Source: Oscillospiraceae bacterium
Lineage (GTDB): Bacteria; Bacillota; Clostridia; Oscillospirales; Acutalibacteraceae
Length of the DNA: 42,595 nt
Direction of reading: 5' to 3'
Assembly (NCBI GenBank): GCA_022650455.1
Contig: JALCPO010000010.1
Coordinates: 1 to 42,595, forward strand
The notes under the pieces are model-generated. The model made no database searches. It worked only from the letters and a program-made list of their open reading frames with translations, and was not told the DNA's origin. Of the stretch, positions 15,151 through 23,657 are shown in pieces. The position numbers were made by a program, and so were the translations under genes. The first letter of the stretch is position 1; every line of letters begins with the position of its first letter.

Positions 15151-15575
15151 TGGCTATCATCCAAAGTCTTTACGACTATTTCAAGGCCTGCCCGCTGCTG
15201 GGCGACGGAAAAATCAACGTGGACTACCTTCCGGAAAAGACGCGGGAGTACACCATCGACGCCATCACCGGCGACCCGTATATCAAGCGATACGCCCGCG
15301 GCGCGGCCATGAAACAATACCTGTTCGCGTTCGGGAACCGGGAATTCTACGGGCCGGACGTACTCCAGAACATCGCGAACAGCGGATTTTACGAGGACTT
15401 TTCAGACTGGCTGGAGCAGCAGACCAAGGCACGGAATTTCCCGGCGCTCGGCCCCGGCAAGACGCCACGCAAGATTGAGGCGCAGTCCACCGGCTACCTG
15501 TTCGGGGCAAGCCCAGACAGCGCGAGATACCAGATACAATGCAGATTAATCTATTATCAGGAGGGATTACATTGA
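15147..15575 (+). CDS. Tail terminator / minor tail protein
   Basis: The 142-residue protein starts at one of two adjacent ATGs (15147, 15150) after GAGGTGGGG. Its segments MMAIIQSLYDYFKACPLLGD, KINVDYLPEKTREYTID, KQYLFAFGNREFYGPDVLQN and YQIQCRLIYYQEG match a protein found just before the tail tube gene in many Gram-positive phages, sometimes mislabelled in databases as chloramphenicol resistance. It probably caps the tail tube. Its stop overlaps the TTG start of the tail tube gene. Confidence 0.75.
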   Translation: MMAIIQSLYDYFKACPLLGDGKINVDYLPEKTREYTIDAITGDPYIKRYARGAAMKQYLFAFGNREFYGPDVLQNIANSGFYEDFSDWLEQQTKARNFPALGPGKTPRKIEAQSTGYLFGASPDSARYQIQCRLIYYQEGLH

Positions 15576-16087
15576 AACTTTCAGAGCTGATGCAGGGCAA
15601 AACGCCCAGCTCGTCCTATGCGGGCATCGCCACCAACGACGATTTTGTCCTTGCTGTGGCAACGACCGCAGCGACGGGTGGAACGACGGTCGCAGACGGC
15701 GATTATGACGTCGTGCAGGCCGGCGTGACCCATCACGAGGGCTCTATCGACAGCGAAACCGACGACAAGCAGTATATCCGCACCGGCAAGCAGACGACCC
15801 GCACCGGGGCGCAGCGGACGTTTTCCATCGAAGGCGACCGCATGGTAGGCGATGTGTTCCAGGACTGGGCACTGTCCAACGTGATTAAATTCGGCGTCGG
15901 CAGTACCGTCGTCCGTCCATACCTTTATTTCAACATTCTGACCGGCAAGGGCGAAAAGGGCAACCTGATGTTCGACGTGCAGGACGACCAGAGCGGCGAT
16001 GCGGGCGAAAATGCGGGATTTTCCATCGACGCCCACTCCACCGCGACGCCGGCGGATTATACCTATACCCCGCCGACCGGCGGCTGA
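15572..16087 (+). CDS. Major tail (tube) protein
   Basis: A TTG start is preferred because AGGAGGG lies about 7 nt upstream and the TTG overlaps the previous stop (TTGA). The 171-residue beta-rich protein (TPSSSYAGIATNDDFVLAVA, YIRTGKQTTRTGAQRTFSIE, GDRMVGDVFQDWALSN) fits the phage major tail protein type that polymerises into the siphophage tube. A Thr/Pro-rich C terminus follows. Position between the tail terminator and the two chaperone genes is as expected. Confidence 0.85.
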   Translation: MKLSELMQGKTPSSSYAGIATNDDFVLAVATTAATGGTTVADGDYDVVQAGVTHHEGSIDSETDDKQYIRTGKQTTRTGAQRTFSIEGDRMVGDVFQDWALSNVIKFGVGSTVVRPYLYFNILTGKGEKGNLMFDVQDDQSGDAGENAGFSIDAHSTATPADYTYTPPTGG

Positions 16088-16102
16088 CAGGAGGACTTTT
16101 AA

Positions 16103-16489
16103 ATGGCTGAAATTGAAATTGGCGGCGTAAAACTGAGCCTTGACCTCGACGACCTGAACGTGGCGGAAAAAGTCAAAACGTCCATCGCGGCGGTTAAGGA
16201 TAAGGCCGCCGCGGCGCAGAAAAACGGAGTAACCGATTATGTTGAGTCGGGCCGAAAGGTCTGCGGCTACGTTGAGGAATGCTTCGACAGCATCTTTGGA
16301 ACCGGTACCGGCAAAAAGCTGTTCGGCGGCCGGGCAAAATTCAGCGAGCACATCGACGCCTTCGCTCAGCTTGCAGAGGCCACGGTCGGGCAGCTGAAAG
16401 GGCTGAACGATCATTTCAGCTCCCTGTCGGCCAAGTACAGCCCGAACCGGGCCGCCCGCAGACGCTCCAATATGAAAGTTGTAAAATGA
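16103..16489 (+). CDS. Tail assembly chaperone (upstream member)
   Basis: The 128-residue helical, charged protein (MAEIEIGGVKLSLDLDDLNV, SGRKVCGYVEECFDSIFGTG) lies between the tail tube and Gp15-like genes. Proteins of this type act like lambda G, binding the tape measure during tail assembly. The AGGAGG Shine-Dalgarno is strong. It overlaps the next gene by ATGA; I see no slippery sequence that would make a fused product as in lambda G/GT. Confidence 0.7.
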   Translation: MAEIEIGGVKLSLDLDDLNVAEKVKTSIAAVKDKAAAAQKNGVTDYVESGRKVCGYVEECFDSIFGTGTGKKLFGGRAKFSEHIDAFAQLAEATVGQLKGLNDHFSSLSAKYSPNRAARRRSNMKVVK

Positions 16490-17085
16490 ACATCCTGCTG
16501 GACGCGCTGCCGGATAAAATAGACGGGGTGTCCGTCAACACGGATTTCCGGTTTATGGTACTGCTGGAGCTGATGCTCGCCGACCCGAAGGTGCCGCAGG
16601 ACATGAAGCTGCCGCTGGCGCTGTCCTATCTATACAAAGAGCCCGTCCCCGACCTGAAAAAGGCCGTTGACGGGCTGCTGTGGTTCTATCGTTGTGGTGC
16701 GCCGGAAGAATCCGGCGCGGGTGGTGGTGGGAATTCACGCGACAGGGCCTACGACTTTGAGGTGGACGCGCCGGACATTTACGCGGCGTTCATGCAGGCT
16801 TACGGCATTGACCTGAACAGCGTCGAACTTCACTGGTGGAAGTTCCGGGCGCTGTTTCTCGGGCTGCCCGAGGACTGCAAAATTGTCAAGATTATGGGGT
16901 ACCGAACGATGGACCTGCACGGCCTCAAGGGTGCGGAGAAAAAACACTACGAAAAACTAAAGCGGCAGTTCCGGCTGAAACCGCTCGGAGTTGAGAAGCT
17001 GCCGCTGGCCGCGGCGGAGCAGGCCGCAAAGGACCGGGTGGCGAAAAGATTCGCTGAGGCGGAAAGATGGGCAAAGGGTCAATGA
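16486..17085 (+). CDS. Gp15-family tail assembly chaperone
   Basis: The 199-residue protein matches the bacteriophage Gp15 family: NTDFRFMVLLELMLADPKVP near the N terminus, LLWFYRCG, a short Gly/Ser linker, then YDFEVDAPDIYAAFMQAYGI, the conserved Trp-rich HWWKFRALFLGL and IMGYRTMDLHGL. Gp15 proteins normally sit immediately before the tape measure gene. Here a reverse-strand lipoprotein gene is inserted between the two. The ATG is fixed by the ATGA overlap with the upstream gene. Confidence 0.85.
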   Translation: MNILLDALPDKIDGVSVNTDFRFMVLLELMLADPKVPQDMKLPLALSYLYKEPVPDLKKAVDGLLWFYRCGAPEESGAGGGGNSRDRAYDFEVDAPDIYAAFMQAYGIDLNSVELHWWKFRALFLGLPEDCKIVKIMGYRTMDLHGLKGAEKKHYEKLKRQFRLKPLGVEKLPLAAAEQAAKDRVAKRFAEAERWAKGQ

Positions 17086-17090
17086 TACAT

Positions 17091-17540
17091 TCACTGACGC
17101 TTTAGTTCCACTGTTTTTGTTGTGCCTAACGCAGATACGGAATAGCTAAGAATGCCTTTTTTGTATGTGAACGTTTTGGTACCATCCGATGAAGCAAGCA
17201 TGGCTCCGCCTGTTTTAGATTTATCATTTTTAGAAGTCCATGAATACGTATCCGATGCATTTTTAGGGGCCGCATACGTTCCTGCCCAGTACAATGATTT
17301 TGATTTTTCGCTGTCATCGATCCAATTCACTTCAATCGTATTGCCGGAAATTGTTGCTGTTTGATAACTCGTAGATGAATCGGAATTCGTTTGCTTCCAT
17401 TCTCCCGTCAGATCAAGAGGCGCAGAGTTTGAAGACGGTGACGATGAAGAGGCGTTCGACGAACCTGAAGCTGCCGGGGAGCTGCATCCTGCCAGCAAAA
17501 TGGCCGCACAAGACAATACAATGGCAAATAACTTTTTCAT
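17091..17540 (-). CDS. Prophage-encoded lipoprotein (moron)
   Basis: This 149-residue protein is encoded against the late operon. It has a lipoprotein signal: MKK, a hydrophobic core, and the lipobox LLAGC with the lipidated Cys at residue 19. A Ser/Asn/Pro-rich linker follows (about residues 20-40), then a beta-rich domain with LDLTGEWKQTNSD, IEVNWIDD, SLYWAGTY and ILSYSVSALGTTKTVEL. It should be anchored outside the cytoplasmic membrane. It has its own sigma-A-type promoter and AGGGGG Shine-Dalgarno, and is AT-rich next to its GC-rich neighbours, all marks of an acquired gene expressed in the lysogen. Superinfection exclusion is the best guess, because some phage lipoproteins block DNA injection by acting on tape measure proteins. 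That function is not shown here. Confidence 0.85.
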   Translation of the reverse strand: MKKLFAIVLSCAAILLAGCSSPAASGSSNASSSSPSSNSAPLDLTGEWKQTNSDSSTSYQTATISGNTIEVNWIDDSEKSKSLYWAGTYAAPKNASDTYSWTSKNDKSKTGGAMLASSDGTKTFTYKKGILSYSVSALGTTKTVELKRQ

Positions 17541-17566
17541 ATGAATTTCCCCCTATTTTTTTTCTT

Positions 17567-17595
17567 ATTTTACCAGCTTTAAATCTTTAATGCAA
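17567..17595 (-). promoter_or_regulatory. Sigma-A-type promoter of the lipoprotein gene
   Basis: On the - strand, TTGCAT (17590-17595) and TAAAAT (17567-17572) are separated by exactly 17 bp. The start codon of the lipoprotein is 27 bp downstream of the -10 box and is preceded by AGGGGG. The -35 box lies immediately upstream of the tape measure Shine-Dalgarno on the other strand. Confidence 0.75.
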
Positions 17596-17609
17596 GGCAG
17601 GTGATACAT

Positions 17610-20441
17610 ATGGCGTCTGACGGCTCGGTTAACATAGATTCAAAAATTGACGGCTCTGGATTTTCTAAAGGAATGTCAAAGCTCGGCAGCGTAGCGAAGG
17701 GCGTGCTCGGGTCGATGGCCGTAGCCGTAGGTGCGGGTATAGCCGGAATAGCCGCGCTGGGGAAGAAGTCTGTCGAAGCATACTCCAATTATGAGCAGCT
17801 TACGGGCGGCGTTGAAACTCTATTCAAAAAAAGTGCACCTGTTGTCGAAAAGTATGCTGCGAATGCATATAAGACGGCGGGAATGTCAGCAAACGATTAC
17901 ATGGAAACCGTCACAGGCTTTTCTGCCAGCTTATTACAGAGCGTCGGGGGCAATACAGCAAAGGCTGCTGATGTAGCTAACATGGCGCTGACGGATATGT
18001 CCGACAATGCCAACAAAATGGGCACCAGCATGGGGTCCATCCAATATGCATATCAGGGCTTTGCGAAGCAGAACTACACCATGCTGGATAACCTGAAACT
18101 TGGCTATGGCGGTACGCAGGAAGAAATGAAACGGCTGCTCGCTGACGCTCAAAAAATTACGGGTGTTAAATATGATATCCATAACCTAAATGACGTATAT
18201 CAAGCAATCCATGTAATTCAAGGGCAGCTTGGAATTACTGGTACAACCGCAAAAGAAGCGAGCACTACGATTCAAGGCAGCTTTTCAAGTATGAAGGCCG
18301 CTTGGGAAAATTTACTCACCGGCCTCGCCGATCCTTCGCAGAACTTCGATGCTTTGTTGAAGAATCTGCTCGATAGCGTCGTGGTATTTGCACAGAATAT
18401 TATCCCACGCGTCGAAATGGCCCTGAACGGAGTTGCTGAATTAGTCGCGAGTCTTGCTCCGGTAATAGCGTCAAAACTTCCAGCACTAACTGCACAGTTG
18501 CTCCCCAAAATCGTCACAATCGGATTATCCATTGTCACAAGTCTGATTGCTGGAATATCCCAGAATCTCTCCCCACTTGTGAATGCAGCGCTCCAAATCG
18601 CCAGCACTCTTGCGGCCGGATTCGTGCAGATTCTTCCGCAACTTCTGGAACTTGGAATGAAGATAGTTATTGCGATTGCCGACGGGCTTTCGCAAAATGC
18701 GGACAAAATCGTTTCTGGCGGGTCTGCGCTGATTGAAAAATTAGTTACCGCCCTGATTCAAGCGGCTCCGAAACTTGCACAAGCGGCTGTTAAGCTCGCA
18801 CAAGCCTTTTTTACGGCCCTGAACCAGCAGCATCCGGTTGGAGCCCCCCTCGTCGGCGGGGTTATAGCGGCAATTGGGGCATTTAAAGGGTTCAACAAAA
18901 TTAAAGGACTTGTGCAAGGCCCTTTGACAGATTCTCTCCATTCCATTCAAAACTTTTCGTCTGGGGCCAAAGACAAATTCGATACGGTCCGCATTGTTGC
19001 AATGGAAGCCGGCGACAAGTTCAAAGAAATCGGTCCGAAAATCGGCGGGGCGCTCAGCACTGCCGGAAGCACTATCGGCAACTTCGCTAAAACTGCTGGC
19101 TCCGGCCTGCTGAACGGAATTAAAACGATTGGCTCCGGCATCGGCACCCTTGCGCAGACCATCGGAACAACCTTGTGGGGCGGCCTGCAGAAGATTGGCG
19201 CCTTTATCATGGCCAACCCGATTGTGCTCGTCATCGCCGCGGTTGCCGCGCTGGTCGCGATTATCATCCATCTGTGGAACACAAACGAGGGCTTCCGCAA
19301 CGCGGTTATCGGAATCTGGACGGCCATTGTCGGTTTCATCCAGACGGTCGGCACCGCGATTGCCGGATTTTTCTCGGCAGCTTGGGCCGGGATTCAGGCG
19401 GTCTGGGGCGCGGCGGCCGGTTGGTTCGGGAATATTTGGTCTGGGATTCAAGGTGTATTTTCCGTCGTCGGCAGCTGGTTTGCAGGCGTATTCGGCGCGG
19501 CGTGGACCGGGATCAAGTCCATCTGGTCCGCGGTGACCAGTTTCTTCTCAGGCATCTGGAACGGTATAACCCGCATCTTTAGTGTGGTCGGCGGGTGGTT
19601 CAAAAATGTATTTTCCACTGCTTGGAACGGCGTGAAGAACGTGTGGTCCGCGGTGACTGGTTTCTTCTCGGGTATCTGGAGCGGCATCAAAAAGGTGTTT
19701 TCCGTCGTCGGCGGCTGGTTCCGCAATATTTTCAGCGGCGCGTGGAGCGGGATAAAAAACGTCTGGAGCGGCGTTTCCGGGTGGTTCGGCGGCGTGTGGA
19801 GCGGCATTACAAAAGTGTTCTCCAGTGTTTCCGGTTGGTTCGGCGCTCGTTTTCGCGATGCCTGGAATGCAATCACCGGGGTATTCAAAGGGATAGGCGG
19901 CTGGTTCGGGAATAAATTCAATGAAGCAAAAAAAGCCATACTGAGCATTTTCAAGCCAAACATGCTGTCGGACACCGGCAGACAGTTAATCGAAGGCCTA
20001 TGGAACGGAATAAAGAATATGGGAAAATGGATAAAAGACAAAATATCCGGCTTTGGCAAAGGCGTTCTCGACAGTCTGAAAGGTTTTTTCGGTATTCATT
20101 CGCCGTCAACAGTATTCCGGGATGAAATCGGCAAAATGATCCCGCCCGGTATTGCGATAGGCTTTGAGAAGTCAACCCCATCGGCCATTAAAGACATGCA
20201 GTCCGAAATGGCGGGTATGGTATCCCGGATGCAAGCAAGCATTTCGGCGCAGCAGATGAAGGCCGGAATGTATGCCAACGCCGGAACACCGCAGCTTATT
20301 CCCGCGCTTGCGACTGCCGGCGCACCAACCTACAACCAAACCGTCAACAATTATTCTCCAAAAGCGCTTTCCCCCGCCGAATCGGCCCGCCTGACGCGGA
20401 ATTCGACGAGGCAGATGCTTCTGTCCGTAAAAAAGAGGTGA
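17610..20441 (+). CDS. Tape measure protein with Trp-rich 40-residue repeats
   Basis: The largest prophage protein (about 943 residues) sets tail length and helps DNA enter the cell. It begins with a Gly/Ala-rich N terminus (VAKGVLGSMAVAVGAGIAGI), followed by the TP901-1-type core (YEQLTGGVETLFKKSA, GTSMGSIQYAYQGFAKQNY). Hydrophobic helices follow (about residues 270-360), a strong membrane-like segment ANPIVLVIAAVAALVAIIIH, then four consecutive 40-residue repeats rich in Trp/Phe/Gly, and a conserved C-terminal block (FFGIHSPSTVFRDEIGKMIP). The ATG at 17610 has AAGGCAGG 8 nt upstream; an in-frame GTG at 17601 is the alternative. Its upstream gene is the reverse-strand lipoprotein. Confidence 0.9.
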   Translation: MASDGSVNIDSKIDGSGFSKGMSKLGSVAKGVLGSMAVAVGAGIAGIAALGKKSVEAYSNYEQLTGGVETLFKKSAPVVEKYAANAYKTAGMSANDYMETVTGFSASLLQSVGGNTAKAADVANMALTDMSDNANKMGTSMGSIQYAYQGFAKQNYTMLDNLKLGYGGTQEEMKRLLADAQKITGVKYDIHNLNDVYQAIHVIQGQLGITGTTAKEASTTIQGSFSSMKAAWENLLTGLADPSQNFDALLKNLLDSVVVFAQNIIPRVEMALNGVAELVASLAPVIASKLPALTAQLLPKIVTIGLSIVTSLIAGISQNLSPLVNAALQIASTLAAGFVQILPQLLELGMKIVIAIADGLSQNADKIVSGGSALIEKLVTALIQAAPKLAQAAVKLAQAFFTALNQQHPVGAPLVGGVIAAIGAFKGFNKIKGLVQGPLTDSLHSIQNFSSGAKDKFDTVRIVAMEAGDKFKEIGPKIGGALSTAGSTIGNFAKTAGSGLLNGIKTIGSGIGTLAQTIGTTLWGGLQKIGAFIMANPIVLVIAAVAALVAIIIHLWNTNEGFRNAVIGIWTAIVGFIQTVGTAIAGFFSAAWAGIQAVWGAAAGWFGNIWSGIQGVFSVVGSWFAGVFGAAWTGIKSIWSAVTSFFSGIWNGITRIFSVVGGWFKNVFSTAWNGVKNVWSAVTGFFSGIWSGIKKVFSVVGGWFRNIFSGAWSGIKNVWSGVSGWFGGVWSGITKVFSSVSGWFGARFRDAWNAITGVFKGIGGWFGNKFNEAKKAILSIFKPNMLSDTGRQLIEGLWNGIKNMGKWIKDKISGFGKGVLDSLKGFFGIHSPSTVFRDEIGKMIPPGIAIGFEKSTPSAIKDMQSEMAGMVSRMQASISAQQMKAGMYANAGTPQLIPALATAGAPTYNQTVNNYSPKALSPAESARLTRNSTRQMLLSVKKR
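19437..19916 (+). repeat. Four 120-bp coding repeats in the tape measure gene
   Basis: Units start with a Trp codon at 19437, 19557, 19677 and 19797. Each encodes 40 residues of the pattern W-S/N-G-I-x4-F-S-x-V-x-x-W-F, then a second half A-W-x-G-I/V-K-x-V/I-W. The first three are clearly alike in DNA as well (a GGTCCGCGGTGAC block recurs). The fourth is more diverged. Confidence 0.9.
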
Positions 20442-20445
20442 TACC

Positions 20446-21312
20446 ATGCCGGACGATACGCAGCTTGTCGTGTGCGAAAACGCACGCGGCGAAAAAATCA
20501 GGCTTCCGGACGAAAACAGTCCTATTTCCATCATCTCTTTCGACGGATTCGGGTCGATGGATTTCGATGTGAAAACATCCCAGAACTCCGGGCAGGACGG
20601 GGAAAATTACAATACATCGCAGGCCCAAAAGCGCAACCTGACTATCACATTCGATATTCAGAGCGATTATCAGCGCCAGAGGGATCGCCTGCACAGCTTT
20701 TTCCAGCCGCGCAGCTGGGGAACGGTCTATTACTATGAGACCGAGGGCGGAGAAGGCCGAAAAGCGCGATACCAGGTTGAATCCCTGCAAATTGCCGATT
20801 ACGGTGTTTCCCGGACCGGGACGCTCTCCCTTATTTGCCCTGACCCGAAATTTTATGCCTTGACCGACAGCCTGACATCTTTTGCGGAACTGCAGGGCGG
20901 GATTACCTGGCCGCTGGAGCTTACCAATCCATTCGAGGCGAGCACGGTAGTCAAGGAGCTGATCAAGACAATCGCCAACGACAGCGCCGTGCCGATGGGC
21001 CTGACCATCACCTTCCGCGCCGGCGGCACGGTTGTCAACCCGTCCATGATGGACGTTGCCACAGGCAAGCTGCTTAAAGTCAACACGACAATGCATGCCG
21101 GGGACAAAATCGTCATAACGACCGGCGACGGCAATAAGCACGTCCGCCTGACATCCAGCGGTGCGGAGACCAACATCAATAATCTGATGGCTTATCCGCC
21201 CGTCTGGCCGCAGGCGCAGCCGGGCGACAACATCTATCGGTATAATGCCGACGACGGCATCGACGCGCTCAGCGCATCGATTAAGACGACCCAAGTATAC
21301 TGGGGAGCGTGA
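20446..21312 (+). CDS. Distal tail protein (Dit / sipho-tail family)
   Basis: The 288-residue protein follows the tape measure gene and has the two-domain pattern of siphophage distal tail proteins: an N-terminal ring domain (DFDVKTSQNSGQDGENYNTS, QAQKRNLTITFDIQ, HSFFQPRSWGTVYYYE) and a C-terminal galectin-like beta domain from about residue 155. It forms the hub connecting tail tube and tail tip. GAGGTG precedes the ATG. It overlaps the next gene slightly. Assignment is good at family level. Confidence 0.85.
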   Translation: MPDDTQLVVCENARGEKIRLPDENSPISIISFDGFGSMDFDVKTSQNSGQDGENYNTSQAQKRNLTITFDIQSDYQRQRDRLHSFFQPRSWGTVYYYETEGGEGRKARYQVESLQIADYGVSRTGTLSLICPDPKFYALTDSLTSFAELQGGITWPLELTNPFEASTVVKELIKTIANDSAVPMGLTITFRAGGTVVNPSMMDVATGKLLKVNTTMHAGDKIVITTGDGNKHVRLTSSGAETNINNLMAYPPVWPQAQPGDNIYRYNADDGIDALSASIKTTQVYWGA

Positions 21313-21314
21313 GT

Positions 21315-22379
21315 ATGGACTTATACATCTACGATGCAGATATCAATCTGCAAGGCATTATCGACGGGTACTCGTCCCTGCGCTGGCGGCGGCGCTATTT
21401 TGAGCCGGGAGAAGTGGAGCTGCACTGTCCAGCGTCCGCCGAAAATCTTGCCCTGCTCCGGCCGGATAACATCATCCATCGGCTGGATCGCAAGGATGCC
21501 GCAATAATCGAGGGCGTCGAAATCGGCGTCCCGGACAATGGCACCTCTGAGGAGATCACCGCGACCGGCCGAATGGGGTCGTCCATGCTGGATCGACGCA
21601 TTATCACGCCAACAGTCAATTTCAGCGGCACGGTCGAGGACGCCATGCGTAAGGTCGTCAACGACAACGCCGTTACGGCCCGCCCGCTGCCGCACCTGAT
21701 ACTTGGAGACGCGGCGGGGCTGACGCCAACCTGCACCTTTCAGGCGACCGGCAAGGGCGTTTTAGCCGTCTGCACCGCGCTTGCTAAGGCTGCACCACTT
21801 GGGTTCCGCTGTCGACTGGACGTACCCGATAAACAATGGGTATTTGAGGTCTACGACGGCGTGGACAGAACGGTCACCCAGCATAACCGGCCCTATGTGC
21901 TGTTTAGCCGTGAGTTTGGCAACATTGACGGCCCGAAATACGAGATCAACACGACCGGCTATGCCAATTATGCCTACATCGCCGGGCAGGATTCGGCCGA
22001 AAACCGCGTGATCGTCACGGTCGACCAGACCAGCGGCGAGCCGCGGCGGGAACTGTGGGTGGATGCCCGCGACCTGCAGCAGGACACCGAGCACAGCGAG
22101 ACTCTCGACGCCTACAAGGCCCGGCTCCGACAGCGCGGCCTTGAAAAGTTGGCCGAGGCGATAAAGGTTGAAAATTTCAGCGCCGACGCTGTGGACACGG
22201 CAAATTTCGCTTACCTGTCCGACTGGGACTTGGGCGACATCGTGAGCTTTGAAAAATGGGGTCTCCGCCTTGACCGGCGGATTACCGAGGTTGAAGAGGT
22301 CGACGAGGGCGGCGTGGTGGCGATTACTCCGACATGCGGAAATCCGCTGCCGGAAGCGTTTGACTTGGGAGATGATTAA
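21315..22379 (+). CDS. Gp37-like tail tip protein (ReqiPepy6 Gp37 type)
   Basis: The protein of about 354 residues matches the siphovirus Gp37-like group seen behind distal tail genes: DLYIYDADINLQGIIDGYSS, LRWRRRYFEPGEVELHCPAS, then TATGRMGSSMLDRRIITPTV and the C-terminal WDLGDIVSFEKWGLRLDRRI. It probably forms the tail tip or baseplate hub. GGAG lies 8 nt before the ATG at 21315; a GTG at 21309 is in frame but too close. The next gene starts one base after the stop codon. Confidence 0.8.
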   Translation: MDLYIYDADINLQGIIDGYSSLRWRRRYFEPGEVELHCPASAENLALLRPDNIIHRLDRKDAAIIEGVEIGVPDNGTSEEITATGRMGSSMLDRRIITPTVNFSGTVEDAMRKVVNDNAVTARPLPHLILGDAAGLTPTCTFQATGKGVLAVCTALAKAAPLGFRCRLDVPDKQWVFEVYDGVDRTVTQHNRPYVLFSREFGNIDGPKYEINTTGYANYAYIAGQDSAENRVIVTVDQTSGEPRRELWVDARDLQQDTEHSETLDAYKARLRQRGLEKLAEAIKVENFSADAVDTANFAYLSDWDLGDIVSFEKWGLRLDRRITEVEEVDEGGVVAITPTCGNPLPEAFDLGDD

Positions 22380-23234
22380 ATGGCGGAAAACAGTGGATTT
22401 TTCGCGTCGGTCGACGGCGACCGCGATTATACCACAGATTTTTTGGCGGCCTATATCGCCGCAATCATCGGCAACGGCGTGTATAACGGCGATCTCGCCG
22501 TCACGCCGGGGGACGGGATGCAGGTCGTCGTGCCTGCCGGACGGGCTTGGATCAACGGCTACTATTACCGTAACGACGCGGCCCTGCCGCTGACCGCCGC
22601 GACGGCGAGCGGCACGCTGACCCGGAAGGATGCGGTTGTCCTGCGGTGGGATATCAACGCCCGGAGCATTACGGCTCAGATCCTCACCGGCACGGCATCG
22701 GCCAATCCAACCGTGCCTGCCCTGGTGCGCGATGCCGAAACCTACGACCTGCGTATCGCCGAGCTTACGATCCCAGCGGGGGCGACATCCGTCACGCCGG
22801 GCATGATCCGGGACATGCGGATGGATAAGACCGTCTGCGGCATCGTCACCGGCGTAGTTGATCAGCTGGATACATCGGCCATCGCGGCACAGCTCGATAA
22901 CTTTTTTACGCTGTATAAGCAACAGGCGGCTGGCCTGTATGCCCAGTATCAGACCGCCCTCGCTGGCGACCAATCCAGCGCGGCTCAAACCTATACCGAT
23001 TTTACCGCCCAGCTCGACGCATACAAAGCGCAGGCGCAAAATGACTTTGAAAGCTGGTTCGACGGCATTAAGGGGCAGCTCGGGGACGATCCCGCGACGC
23101 AGCTTGCAGCCAACGTTACCGATCTGCAAACGCGCGTGACTGCGCTCGAAGCTAAAATTACCGATCCGTTTACAGCGGCCGCAAAGCTGGCGGGCTCTTA
23201 TTTGGGCGCCGCTTATCTTGCCGCTGATTATTAA
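22380..23234 (+). CDS. Baseplate / tail fiber-associated protein
   Basis: The 284-residue protein has a beta-rich N-terminal half of the kind found in baseplate upper proteins (ENSGFFASVDGDRDYTTDF, VPAGRAWINGYYYRND, DAVVLRWDINARSI). A long helical, coiled-coil-prone part rich in Ala and Gln follows (about residues 160-260), with ESWFDGIKGQLGDDPATQL near the end. Such proteins join the tail tip to receptor-binding fibers. The downstream gene pair includes the variable fiber protein, which fits. The precise role is inferred. Confidence 0.75.
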   Translation: MAENSGFFASVDGDRDYTTDFLAAYIAAIIGNGVYNGDLAVTPGDGMQVVVPAGRAWINGYYYRNDAALPLTAATASGTLTRKDAVVLRWDINARSITAQILTGTASANPTVPALVRDAETYDLRIAELTIPAGATSVTPGMIRDMRMDKTVCGIVTGVVDQLDTSAIAAQLDNFFTLYKQQAAGLYAQYQTALAGDQSSAAQTYTDFTAQLDAYKAQAQNDFESWFDGIKGQLGDDPATQLAANVTDLQTRVTALEAKITDPFTAAAKLAGSYLGAAYLAADY

Positions 23235-23246
23235 GGGGGACTACAT

Positions 23247-23657
23247 ATGAGAGGATATCCGCACGCAATCGGTACCGGGCAGGACCTGACAAATCTGCTT
23301 GCGCTTGTACAGGCGGGCAAACTGCCGAAAGCAGACCTGCAGGACAGCATCGCCGCCATCGAAGCGCGGCAAACCATCACTTGCCCCATCGTGTCGCTCA
23401 GCGCCGACCGCAAGACCGTCACGCTGCGGTACTGTGCCGAAGCCAAGGCGGGCCAGACGGCGGCCGACGGCGTGACCGTCAGCGCCGTGCAGCATACCGG
23501 GGACAATCCGGACGCCATGCAGACGGTGCTCACTCTGTCCGCTGCGCTGCCGGCCGGACAGGTCAGCATCCGCATCCCGAACCCGGCCGACCCGCTGGCG
23601 GCGCTGGGCATCACGCAGACACAGATTGACGCGATTAAGGAGGCTCTTGCGAAATGA
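23247..23657 (+). CDS. Small tail-associated hypothetical protein
   Basis: I do not recognise this 136-residue protein. Its first 50 residues look helical (GQDLTNLLALVQAGKLPKAD). The middle is beta-rich (IVSLSADRKTVTLRYCAEAK), resembling a small Ig-like or adaptor domain, and it ends in a helix. AAGGGGG is a good Shine-Dalgarno. It overlaps the variable fiber gene by ATGA, so it may be an adaptor or assembly partner of that protein. Confidence 0.65.
   Translation: MRGYPHAIGTGQDLTNLLALVQAGKLPKADLQDSIAAIEARQTITCPIVSLSADRKTVTLRYCAEAKAGQTAADGVTVSAVQHTGDNPDAMQTVLTLSAALPAGQVSIRIPNPADPLAALGITQTQIDAIKEALAK

Noticed and set aside
16440-16500. Programmed frameshift joining the two tail chaperones as in lambda G/GT
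   Set aside because: The genes are linked by a simple ATGA overlap and no slippery heptamer is visible before it.
19437-19916. Regular repeats suggesting a CRISPR-like or minisatellite array
   Set aside because: The 120-bp units keep the reading frame of the tape measure protein and have no spacer structure.
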